Assembly (NCBI GenBank): GCA_017621955.1
Contig: JAGASB010000283.1
Span: 1 to 6,706 of the forward strand
Length of the DNA stretch: 6,706 nt
Reading direction: 5' to 3'
From: Clostridia bacterium
Lineage (GTDB): Bacteria > Bacillota_A > Clostridia > Christensenellales > Borkfalkiaceae
This document shows, piece by piece, positions 1 to 5,868 of the stretch. The position numbers and the translations under genes are program-made. Under the pieces are notes generated by a model. It searched no databases and was not told where the DNA came from. It saw only the letters and a list, made by a program, of their open reading frames with translations. Position 1 is the first letter of the stretch, and each line of letters starts with the position of its first letter.

Positions 1-2035
1 CTTGTTCCATAATAGACGATAAATCCAAATCAAAATCAGAAGCATCCAGATAAAAATCACAATAGGTTACTAACGCATCTTGAATTTCCGAAGTTACACA
101 TTGGACATACTTAATTCTATTCCCTCCATTAAATTTTGAATCTATAGTGTCTACTATGCCTAATATTTCATCCAACTCCAATCTAGATAAAAAATTATGA
201 ATATTATCCTCAATTAATAAAAAATTGCTAACGTCATAATAATCAAATCCACCAAAATTCACAAATTCGTCAATAATATCAATTAACTGTTCCACATAAT
301 GACCGTTTATAAACAGATTGTGCGGAGATAAAAAGAAATCATGTACGTATTTGCATACTTGTTTGCTTTGTATCTTTCCCTTTACTATTGAATAAAAGGC
401 GGTGGCTGTTTTTTGAGCATCTGATTCAAAAATATATTTATCTATCGTTCCATTTTGTATCGTTTCAACACACCATCCAATAAATTCTTCTTTTTGTTTC
501 ATTCGGTGTATTTGTTGAATTGATTTAGCCGTGCGCACAATATTTTCTTTTTCATAGGTATTCTCATGCATCCTTGCATCAAGAAAATCATTAATAGAAG
601 GATTAACGACTGATATTTTTTTCTTGCCCTTTTCATCAACTATTTTGATAAATCCATCTGACAGTCTAATCAAAGAAGCCTCATATTGATTTATTGTGTT
701 GTCTACGTCACGCTCCAATACAATCCGAGTTTCAAAACAATTTTTTAAAAGTGTTTCATCTACAGTTTTATCTGATATAGAATATAACGAAGTCAATAAG
801 ATTCTATCTGATTTACTTAATCGTCGTTCATATTCGTCTTTCCATATAGATTTAGGATTGTTTAATTGCTTTAAGATAAAATTAAAATAATCTTTTGGCA
901 CAACATCGTTAAGTCTATTTAAATCACAAATATGTTCTATGAGACGTGGATTATAATTTGGATGCCTAATTATTGTGTGATATCTTTTTTCTTGCTTTAT
1001 TTGTTCAAAATATTCATATCCAATATTATTAAAAAACAAATGATTATAAAATATTTTTGCTTTTTCCACATACGACATTGCATTCATGTCTATTAAAAAA
1101 GTTTTATATTCACCATTTCTTAAACTTTTTATCAATTCAGGCTTACGTTCTTTTGCTTCTTGAAAAATAGTAATCCTAGAATTCAACACGAGCAATTTAT
1201 TAGGCGATAAATTTACATATTTAATTAAGGCTAACAGTTCATCGTTTTGACTATCTTTCATTTGAAAGTAAGCTTGTCCAAAACAATCATCGACAAGAAT
1301 TATTTGCTTGCACATTGGATTATCTGATAAACTTCGCTTTAATTCTTTAAAATCTGTATTGCTAGACGTGTATCGTACTTGATATCCCATTGAAGCATAG
1401 TACAATACAATCATTTTTGATGTAATTGTTTTTCCTACACCAGGATTTCCTGTGATAAAAAGAGCTTTGTTTTTATCTAAACATTTTATGGCTTCATCAA
1501 AAACTTTTGTTTGAACAAAAAACTTTTTTTCTTTTTCAATATCACTTAAAAGGACTTCACAATCAACAAACAAGTCACTTTGTAAAAGGTTTTCTAAAAT
1601 GCCAATAGAATCCAACCATAATTTATAATGCTTTTTTAGAATATCAATATTTTGAGGGTCTTTTAAAAATTTTTCTATCTCATTTAATGTAACTATGTTT
1701 GCAGAAGAAGGCATATAGTCGGAAAAATAATTATATAATTCTTGAATATTTTGTGGTGTTAAATTTTTTGAGCAAAAAATATAATATTGTTTTGGTTTGA
1801 TTTTTTCAACTTTTTCCTTTTCTTTTTTTAATTGAGAAATTAAAGTAGAAATAGAAGATTGGGTATAGTGTTTTACTTGAATTATTATATTTTGCTCAAT
1901 AACATCGTCAGTTAAATCTATTCCACCATCTTTTCCTGGAGCAAAAACACGCAAAGATACATTCAATTTTGATTGCATAATATCTTTACAGAGATACTCA
2001 AATTCCACATCGTTTAAATTAGCGTAGTTTAACAT
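1..2035 (-). CDS. Mrr-like nuclease fused to nSTAND3-type NTPase (3' end beyond window)
   Basis: The minus strand is open from an ATG at 2035-2033 to the left edge, giving 678 visible residues with no stop; the C-terminus is missing. Residues about 5-150 look like an Mrr-type PD-(D/E)XK nuclease: an acidic helix with E11/E13, GGID with D40, and QVK at 53-55. A Walker A GNPGVGKT lies at 196-203. A Walker B, ILVDD, ends at D249-D250 and runs into CFGQ, the DD..GQ pattern I associate with nSTAND3 ATPases. An arginine in LNSR (R287) fits a sensor position. Residues about 395-485 resemble a winged helix ending in NPSINDFL, as in other STAND proteins, and the rest is helical. Family knowledge: STAND NTPases with nuclease effectors act as intracellular sensors, often in phage defence; DNA cleavage on activation is inference. 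AAGGA at 2043-2047, 7 nt before the ATG, supports the start. It lies 12 nt after the AAA_14 gene, so the two are probably co-translated. Confidence 0.85.
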   Translation of the reverse strand, partial: MLNYANLNDVEFEYLCKDIMQSKLNVSLRVFAPGKDGGIDLTDDVIEQNIIIQVKHYTQSSISTLISQLKKEKEKVEKIKPKQYYIFCSKNLTPQNIQELYNYFSDYMPSSANIVTLNEIEKFLKDPQNIDILKKHYKLWLDSIGILENLLQSDLFVDCEVLLSDIEKEKKFFVQTKVFDEAIKCLDKNKALFITGNPGVGKTITSKMIVLYYASMGYQVRYTSSNTDFKELKRSLSDNPMCKQIILVDDCFGQAYFQMKDSQNDELLALIKYVNLSPNKLLVLNSRITIFQEAKERKPELIKSLRNGEYKTFLIDMNAMSYVEKAKIFYNHLFFNNIGYEYFEQIKQEKRYHTIIRHPNYNPRLIEHICDLNRLNDVVPKDYFNFILKQLNNPKSIWKDEYERRLSKSDRILLTSLYSISDKTVDETLLKNCFETRIVLERDVDNTINQYEASLIRLSDGFIKIVDEKGKKKISVVNPSINDFLDARMHENTYEKENIVRTAKSIQQIHRMKQKEEFIGWCVETIQNGTIDKYIFESDAQKTATAFYSIVKGKIQSKQVCKYVHDFFLSPHNLFINGHYVEQLIDIIDEFVNFGGFDYYDVSNFLLIEDNIHNFLSRLELDEILGIVDTIDSKFNGGNRIKYVQCVTSEIQDALVTYCDFYLDASDFDLDLSSIMEQ

Positions 2036-2047
2036 TGGTATTTCCTT

Positions 2048-3265
2048 TTATACTTCTTCCAAAATGTTATCATTCAACAAGAAGTCAAACACGTTTATCT
2101 TTTTGTATCCGTTCTTTAAGTTTACAAATGGGTCATCGTCCATTGTTATAACTATCTTTTTATATCCGTCATCCAACCCGTAGAAAGACGAAACTTCTTG
2201 CTCGTTTTTATCAGGGTCGCTTAAAGTATATGCTACTTGAATGTAGTACAAATTTTTGTCGTCACGAGCAACAAAATCAATTTCTTTAACGTTGTTTTTC
2301 CCGATATCAACGATATATCCACGACGAATTAAATCAAGATAGATAATGTTTTCGAGAGAATGGGTAATCTCAATTTGCCTATAATTCAATTTGCTATTAC
2401 GAATACCTAAATCAGCGATATAGTATTTGTTTAAGGTTTTTAGATATTGTCTTCCCTTGATATCGTAACGTTGCGCTTTGTAGAATAAATACGCGTCACA
2501 AACAAAGTCAAGATAATTGCCAATAGTATCGTGCGTAACTTTGCTATAACCATTGCTTTTTAACGTATCCGCAATTTTATTTGCACTAACGTAAGAACCT
2601 ATGTTAGAACATAAAAACTCAATTACAGCCTCAAATAAATTCCCTTGACGAATACCGTGTCTATCAATAATATCTTTGCCAACTACGGTATCACATATCA
2701 TTTTTAAGTATTCCACTTTGTTTTTATTGTCATTTTCAGCAACTAGATAAGGCAACCCACCATACATAAGATAATTGTTAAAGCATTGTCTTTTATCTCC
2801 ACCATAGTAAGCATAAAATTCCGCGAAAGAAAGAGGATATACCTTAATTTCAATACTTCGCCCACGCATTTTTGTGTTTATGTCCTTAGACAACAACTTG
2901 GAGTTAGAACCTGTAATATAAACGTCGCAATTATAATCAACACGTAAACCGTTTACAATATCCTCAAAACCATCTACAAATTGAACTTCGTCTATAAGAA
3001 CATAATATTTTTCATCCGTAACGATTTGCTCAACAACCGCATTATACAAAGCGTCTGCATCGCGCAACCCTTCGTTTCTTTTTGTTTCAAGGTTAATTTT
3101 GATTATATTTTCTTTCTTTACGCCTATGCTTAAAAGATAATCGTAATAGATGTTAAACAAAAGCACTGATTTTCCACATCTACGAATACCCGTTATGACT
3201 TTAACAATATCTTTATCTTTTTGGCTTATTAATTTATCTAAATACTTTTGCCTATTGATATACAT
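2048..3265 (-). CDS. AAA_14 / DUF4143 family ATPase
   Basis: This complete 405-residue protein has the usual length and order of the AAA_14-DUF4143 family. Walker A is GIRRCGKS (26-33) and Walker B is VLIDE (89-93). TGSN (118-121) fits sensor 1, and MRGR (133-136) fits an arginine-finger region. The middle (about 215-285) is helical and winged-helix-like. The C-terminal DUF4143 part resembles a PD-(D/E)XK fold, with E305, EID (D330) and IQVA (342-345). The position where a nuclease would have Lys is Ala345, so this domain is probably not catalytic. The family is abundant in Clostridia, Bacteroidetes and archaea and its function is mostly unknown. AGAGGG sits a few bases before the ATG and a consensus promoter lies about 30 bp upstream. 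It is the first gene of an operon with the nuclease-STAND gene, which suggests, without proving, a joint role. It could also be an unrelated orphan ATPase sharing a promoter. Confidence 0.9.
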   Translation of the reverse strand: MYINRQKYLDKLISQKDKDIVKVITGIRRCGKSVLLFNIYYDYLLSIGVKKENIIKINLETKRNEGLRDADALYNAVVEQIVTDEKYYVLIDEVQFVDGFEDIVNGLRVDYNCDVYITGSNSKLLSKDINTKMRGRSIEIKVYPLSFAEFYAYYGGDKRQCFNNYLMYGGLPYLVAENDNKNKVEYLKMICDTVVGKDIIDRHGIRQGNLFEAVIEFLCSNIGSYVSANKIADTLKSNGYSKVTHDTIGNYLDFVCDAYLFYKAQRYDIKGRQYLKTLNKYYIADLGIRNSKLNYRQIEITHSLENIIYLDLIRRGYIVDIGKNNVKEIDFVARDDKNLYYIQVAYTLSDPDKNEQEVSSFYGLDDGYKKIVITMDDDPFVNLKNGYKKINVFDFLLNDNILEEV

Positions 3266-3294
3266 AAAACCCTCTACAATATTTTGTTTGCTCT

Positions 3295-3323
3295 ATTATA
3301 CTCGCAAAACTTTTATTTGTCAA
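3295..3323 (-). promoter_or_regulatory. Consensus sigma70-type promoter of the AAA_14/nSTAND operon
   Basis: Read on the minus strand, TTGACA (3323-3318) and TATAAT (3300-3295) are both perfect and 17 bp apart. Transcription should start near 3288, leaving a leader of about 23 nt before the ATG at 3265. Such a strong promoter for a possible lethal effector implies control by other means (see the inverted repeat over it). Confidence 0.85.
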
Positions 3324-3335
3324 TGTTTTTTGCGA
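3302..3335. repeat. Inverted repeat bracketing the -35 box (possible operator)
   Basis: Arms TCGCAAAA (3302-3309) and TTTTGCGA (3328-3335) are perfectly complementary. One lies in the promoter spacer and the other just upstream of the -35 hexamer (3318-3323), so a dimeric repressor bound here would block RNA polymerase. No cognate regulator can be assigned. Confidence 0.55.
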
Positions 3336-3423
3336 ATAGATGTTGACGTTTTTTATAGAAATTTTAATCTACTAGAAATTTCTTGTCGAATGTGCAAAAA
3401 TTTTCAATAGAAACAAGTTGTTA

Positions 3424-3452
3424 ATTATATTATAGCATAGTAAATATGACAA
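3424..3452 (-). promoter_or_regulatory. Possible second, upstream promoter for the AAA_14 operon
   Basis: On the minus strand TTGTCA (3452-3447) and TATAAT (3429-3424) are 17 bp apart. The start would be near 3417, about 150 nt before the AAA_14 ATG. The region is very A+T-rich, so chance matches are common. The -35 hexamer overlaps the 3443-3465 palindrome, which makes it more credible as a regulated site. Confidence 0.4.
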
Positions 3453-3465
3453 TTTTGGTCATATT
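3443..3465. repeat. 8-bp-arm palindrome in the divergent intergenic region (possible operator)
   Basis: Arms AATATGAC (3443-3450) and GTCATATT (3458-3465) are perfect around a 7-nt centre. No T-run follows on either strand, so this is not an intrinsic terminator. Its place between divergent transcription units and over a possible -35 box suggests a protein-binding site. The AraC-type regulator at 4254-5171 is one nearby candidate, but nothing in the sequence links them. Confidence 0.45.
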
Positions 3466-3520
3466 AATAAAAATTTTTATGTCTAGATAAACTCTTTTCC
3501 TTGCCTAATATTAAAATGGG

Positions 3521-3549
3521 TTGTTATTATCTTAGATTTTTGTTATAAT
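3521..3549 (+). promoter_or_regulatory. Promoter of the methyltransferase gene
   Basis: TTGTTA (3521-3526), a 17-bp spacer and a perfect TATAAT (3544-3549) with an extended -10 TG at 3541-3542. The start would be near 3556, giving a leader of about 45 nt before the TTG at 3601. Confidence 0.65.
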
Positions 3550-3600
3550 AATGATGCGAAAAAGATACATTTCAATATCTAATTTCGTAGGCATATTATT

Positions 3601-4212
3601 TTGGTAAAAACTATGGATGTAATTACTCATTATGATTTATTAATAGAAGAAAATAATGACCCTTTTCAAGACCCACCTGAATTAAAAGAATTTATGAATA
3701 AATGGGATAGTCAAATTTTTATAGACGCTTTACAATTAGATAAAAATAAAAAAGTTTTAGAAATTGGATTAGGAACAGGTCGAATAGCTGTTAAAGTAGC
3801 CCCTTATTGTAAACGATTAACAGGAATAGATATATCTCCTAAAACTATTCAAAGGGCAAAAGAAAACTTAAAGGCGTGCTCAAATATTAGTTTTGTTAAC
3901 GCTGATTTTGTTTCCTATGAATTCAAAGAAAAATTTGACGTTATTTATTCATCTTTAACGATGATGCACTTTGAAAATAAAAAGCAAGTTATATTTAAAG
4001 TTGTTTCTTTATTAAAAGCAAACGGGATATTTTGTTTATCTATTGATAAAAATCAAAGCGAATATATAGATATGGGCAATCGCAAGATAAAGATATATCC
4101 TGATAATCCTTCAGATATTTTAGATATAATTAAATTGTCTAAAATGTCCGTAAAAAATGTTTTTGAAACAGAAAACGGATACATAATAGTTAGCACAAAA
4201 AGTCAAGAATAA
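3601..4212 (+). CDS. Class I SAM-dependent methyltransferase
   Basis: A 203-residue single-domain Rossmann methyltransferase. Motif I VLEIGLGTG is at 52-60, the acidic residue after strand 2 is D77 in LTGIDIS, and NAD at 100-102 is the likely adenine-contacting loop. FDVIYSSLTMMHF (112-124) is motif IV, and ANGIFCLSI fits the late strand. It should transfer a methyl group from S-adenosylmethionine in the cytoplasm. The substrate cannot be told, since the fold serves small molecules, proteins and RNA alike. The start is uncertain: TTG at 3601 has a weak TAGG about 9 nt upstream, while the ATG at 3613 (residue 5) is too far from it, so TTG is preferred. No membrane segment or signal peptide is seen. 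It lies 41 bp before the AraC-type gene in the same direction and could be co-transcribed with it. Confidence 0.85.
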   Translation: MVKTMDVITHYDLLIEENNDPFQDPPELKEFMNKWDSQIFIDALQLDKNKKVLEIGLGTGRIAVKVAPYCKRLTGIDISPKTIQRAKENLKACSNISFVNADFVSYEFKEKFDVIYSSLTMMHFENKKQVIFKVVSLLKANGIFCLSIDKNQSEYIDMGNRKIKIYPDNPSDILDIIKLSKMSVKNVFETENGYIIVSTKSQE

Positions 4213-4227
4213 TACTTTGTTTTCTAG

Positions 4228-4233
4228 TATAAT
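4228..4233 (+). promoter_or_regulatory. Possible -10 box for the AraC-type gene
   Basis: A perfect TATAAT lies 20 bp before the ATG at 4254, but no good -35 hexamer is found at 16-18 bp spacing. Transcription from it would begin almost at the GGAGG (4242-4246). It may be an activator-dependent promoter, or a chance match with the gene read from the methyltransferase promoter. Confidence 0.35.
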
Positions 4234-4253
4234 AAAATCGCGGAGGTTAAGAA

Positions 4254-5171
4254 ATGGATTGGATAGAAAGTTTACAAAACGCGATTGATTATATCGAAGA
4301 ACACATTACCGAAAAAATTGATTATGAAGAAGTGGCTAAGCGCGCGTATTCATCAACTTTTCACTTTCAAAGAGTATTCGGTATAATGTGCGGTTTTACT
4401 CTTGGCGAATATATCCGTAGAAGAAAGCTAACGCTTGCGGGAAACGACTTATTAAGCAGTAAGATGAAAGTAATTGACGTCGCTTTTAAATACGGCTATG
4501 AAACGCCTGAAAGTTTTTCCCGCGCATTTTATAAATTTCACGGTATAATGCCGTCACAAGTGAAAAACGGTTATTCCTTAAAATCCTTTTCTCGTCTCTC
4601 TGTTAAATTTGATTTGGTTGGAGGAACTGAAATGAACTACAAGATTGAAGAAAAACCTGAAATTATTTTAGTTGGCTACAAAAAACGATTTACGGGTGTT
4701 CCCTATGGCGAAGAACGTGTAAAGCAAGAAGAAGAGTTTTTAACGTCCACACGCGCCAAACAATGGCTTTTAATTGGTGCATCTTGTGATTATTCTACCG
4801 ATTATATGGTTGTGACAAATATTGATGACGACGGATATGATTTCTATGTTGAGTATGAATTAGACGAATGGACGAGGAAAGAACTTTTCAATCCTAACGT
4901 AACAGGCGTTGATTTTATGGACAAAATGGGGTTTGAGGCGATTGTTATTCCTAAGCAAACTTATGTTGTTTTTGAAACCGAAAAGAAAAAACACCCCATT
5001 ACAGATTATACTGAGTTAAGAAAAAAAATCGTTACTGAGTGGTTGCCAACGTCAAACTTTATTTTTGCAAACGCTCCAGAAGTAGTGGCTATGCATTGGC
5101 GTCCTAACGGAGAATGGGCAAAGGAAAGATATATAGAGATTTGTTTGCCGATAGAAAAGAAACAAATATAA
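4254..5171 (+). CDS. AraC-family regulator with GyrI-like effector-binding domain
   Basis: A 305-residue transcription factor with the DNA-binding part first. Residues about 8-104 form an AraC/XylS domain: helix-turn-helix 1 at about 26-45, helix-turn-helix 2 at about 73-96 (AFKYGYETPESFSRAF), then the typical G..P at 97-100. Residues about 127-301 resemble a GyrI-like (AraC_E_bind) domain: it opens YKIEEKPE, a usual entry strand, and closes with ERYIEICLPI, the usual last strand. This is the layout of Rob-like regulators; GyrI-like domains bind hydrophobic or cationic small molecules, so a sensor of a toxic compound is likely, with ligand unknown. GGAGG at 4242-4246, 7 nt before the ATG, fixes the start. 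Targets are unknown; the preceding methyltransferase is an obvious candidate. Codon use is somewhat richer in G+C than in the methyltransferase. Confidence 0.9.
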   Translation: MDWIESLQNAIDYIEEHITEKIDYEEVAKRAYSSTFHFQRVFGIMCGFTLGEYIRRRKLTLAGNDLLSSKMKVIDVAFKYGYETPESFSRAFYKFHGIMPSQVKNGYSLKSFSRLSVKFDLVGGTEMNYKIEEKPEIILVGYKKRFTGVPYGEERVKQEEEFLTSTRAKQWLLIGASCDYSTDYMVVTNIDDDGYDFYVEYELDEWTRKELFNPNVTGVDFMDKMGFEAIVIPKQTYVVFETEKKKHPITDYTELRKKIVTEWLPTSNFIFANAPEVVAMHWRPNGEWAKERYIEICLPIEKKQI

Positions 5172-5205
5172 ACATTACATAAAACGACAAAAGTCTTTAA
5201 AAAAG

Positions 5206-5239
5206 TAGGCAAGTGTACACGTTCATGTACACTTGCCTA
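5206..5239. repeat. 14-bp-arm palindrome (operator or weak terminator)
   Basis: TAGGCAAGTGTACA (5206-5219) and TGTACACTTGCCTA (5226-5239) are perfect arms around a 6-nt loop. An outer pair, AAAAGTC (5189-5195) and GACTTTT (5242-5248), flanks them. The palindrome ends where the -35 box at 5240 begins, a usual place for an operator. It could also be a transcription stop after the AraC-type gene, but no immediate T-run follows. The inner 7-mers AAGTGTA and TACACTT are also the arms of the oriT core at 5884-5903. Confidence 0.8.
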
Positions 5240-5268
5240 TTGACTTTTATAAATTCTTATGATAAAAT
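5240..5268 (+). promoter_or_regulatory. Strong promoter reading into the structured RNA region
   Basis: TTGACT (5240-5245) and TAAAAT (5263-5268) with a 17-bp spacer, each one base off consensus. Transcription should begin near 5275. No ribosome binding site or convincing gene follows for about 500 nt, which points to a non-coding transcript or a long mobilisation leader. Confidence 0.75.
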
Positions 5269-5475
5269 AGAATTACAAACACGAACATATGTTTAGATTA
5301 TGCTTTGTGTGGGTATATATAATTAAGGGGAAAGTTGTTCCCTTAGTTAAGTCTGCAAGCATCGGCAGGCTTTATAGGTGTACGTTTTCGCACACTTGTA
5401 GGATAGTTTCTTACGTTTGCCCGAAGTCGTTTTATGTAAAGGGAAACAAAACGGCTTATTTAGGGTTTTATTGTC

Positions 5476-5619
5476 GTACAAATTTTTACGATAATACCGC
5501 CGTCCTTTCACTTTTAGGTAGTGAAAGGCTTGAGATGACTGACCAACGTTTCAAGTAGGCACGCCAACGTTCAAAAAACGGGGTTTGGCGATAGGTCTAT
5601 TTTGTGGTACAAATTTTTA
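5476..5619 (+). repeat. 13-nt direct repeat GTACAAATTTTTA (5476-5488, 5607-5619)
   Basis: Two identical copies 131 bp apart. The first forms the loop and right side of the 5469-5496 hairpin; the second lies in an apparently unpaired stretch before the terminator. A second short direct repeat, CCAACGTT, lies between them at 5543-5550 and 5564-5571. Confidence 0.8.
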
Positions 5620-5655
5620 GATGCTACGCTCTTACAACTTCATATTCGGATATTT

Positions 5656-5711
5656 AATCCGTGCGGAGTAAAAACGCTTGTAAGCGTGTTTTGATTCGTA
5701 CGGATTTTTTT
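5656..5711 (+). terminator. Rho-independent terminator of the structured RNA
   Basis: A long stem pairs 5656-5667 with 5695-5706 (12 bp, two G-U) and continues with 5670-5678 against 5683-5692 (one bulged G at 5688), around a TGTA tetraloop (5679-5682). The right arm runs into seven T residues at 5705-5711. Confidence 0.85.
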
Positions 5712-5720
5712 ATCAAATTA

Positions 5721-5752
5721 AGTCGGTGGTAGTTTTTATCAGCGGCTTTTTT
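5721..5752 (+). terminator. Second, tandem intrinsic terminator
   Basis: Positions 5721-5731 pair with 5737-5747 (11 positions, one G-G mismatch, two G-U) around a 5-nt loop, followed by six T residues at 5747-5752. It is weaker than the first. Together the two should strongly limit read-through from the 5240 promoter into the relaxase gene. Confidence 0.65.
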
Positions 5753-5770
5753 GCGTTCATTTTTAAGATA

Positions 5771-5781
5771 AAGGAGGTGAT
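5771..5781 (+). promoter_or_regulatory. Full-length Shine-Dalgarno before a mini-ORF
   Basis: AAGGAGGTGAT matches the 16S rRNA 3' end across its whole length, unusually strong for this window, and lies 4 nt (8 nt from AGGAGG) before an ATG at 5786 that opens only 8 codons. Confidence 0.8.
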
Positions 5782-5785
5782 TAAA

Positions 5786-5812
5786 ATGATTTACTTTGGG
5801 CTTTACCGATAG
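5786..5812 (+). CDS. Possible 8-residue leader peptide (MIYFGLYR)
   Basis: ATG at 5786, stop TAG at 5810-5812. The strong Shine-Dalgarno at 5771-5781 says ribosomes will initiate here. Its frame differs from that of the relaxase. The sequence ATTTAC after the ATG recurs at the relaxase start (5944-5949), where it also follows a GGAGG. It could be a regulatory leader peptide, or a relic of a duplicated or broken initiation region. No family can be assigned to so short a peptide. Confidence 0.45.
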   Translation: MIYFGLYR

Positions 5813-5868
5813 CCGTTAAACAATCGTATTTTTATAGTTCAGTGGACAAAAAAGCTCCGCAGGACGAA

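Larger units (their letters stand above)
3266..3600. other. Divergent intergenic region, no gene seen
   Basis: These 335 bases separate the leftward ATPase operon from the rightward methyltransferase. They hold the promoters and palindromes listed separately. A direct repeat TAGAAATTT lies at 3356-3364 and 3373-3381 (period 17), the second copy overlapping a 10-bp palindrome at 3374-3383. The open frame that continues into this region on the plus strand is mostly antisense to the ATPase, with no ribosome binding site, and is not considered coding. Confidence 0.7.
5275..5711 (+). ncRNA. Candidate structured non-coding RNA, about 437 nt, upstream of oriT
   Basis: This stretch has its own promoter, an excellent terminator and a chain of hairpins, several using G-U pairs, which favours folding as RNA. 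Pairings: 5324-5329/5340-5345; 5349-5356/5365-5372 (8 bp); 5373-5384/5389-5400 (12 positions, one mismatch, TTTT loop); 5424-5433/5448-5457 (10 bp, one G-U); 5469-5478/5487-5496 (10 bp, one G-U); 5504-5511/5521-5528 (8 bp, perfect); 5562-5567/5585-5590 enclosing 5568-5571/5577-5580; then the terminator. An 89-codon open frame crosses it (5289-5558) but has no ribosome binding site and resembles no family I know. I do not recognise the RNA class. Alternatives are a regulatory leader for the relaxase gene, an antisense or replication-control RNA, or a folded single-strand origin active as DNA during transfer. Confidence 0.6.

Noticed and set aside
696..890. 64-codon plus-strand open frame
   Set aside because: It lies antisense within the nuclease-STAND gene, has no ribosome binding site and matches nothing known.
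3343..3371. Plus-strand promoter using TTGACG at 3343-3348
   Set aside because: No acceptable -10 hexamer at 16-18 bp.
3150..3410. 86-codon plus-strand open frame across the ATPase start and intergenic region
   Set aside because: It is antisense to the AAA_14 gene and its strong promoter, with no Shine-Dalgarno; a chance frame.
5006..5212. 68-codon minus-strand open frame
   Set aside because: It is the shadow of the GyrI-like domain of the AraC-type gene and has no start signals.
5289..5558. 89-codon plus-strand open frame, Cys-rich, in the structured region
   Set aside because: No ribosome binding site, no family resemblance, and the region's hairpins with G-U pairs suit RNA better than protein. 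Not fully excluded.
5786..5812. Programmed -1 frameshift from the mini-ORF into the relaxase frame
   Set aside because: The T and G run at 5794-5800 is not in the codon phase of an X-XXY-YYZ slippery site, and the intervening frame crosses oriT.
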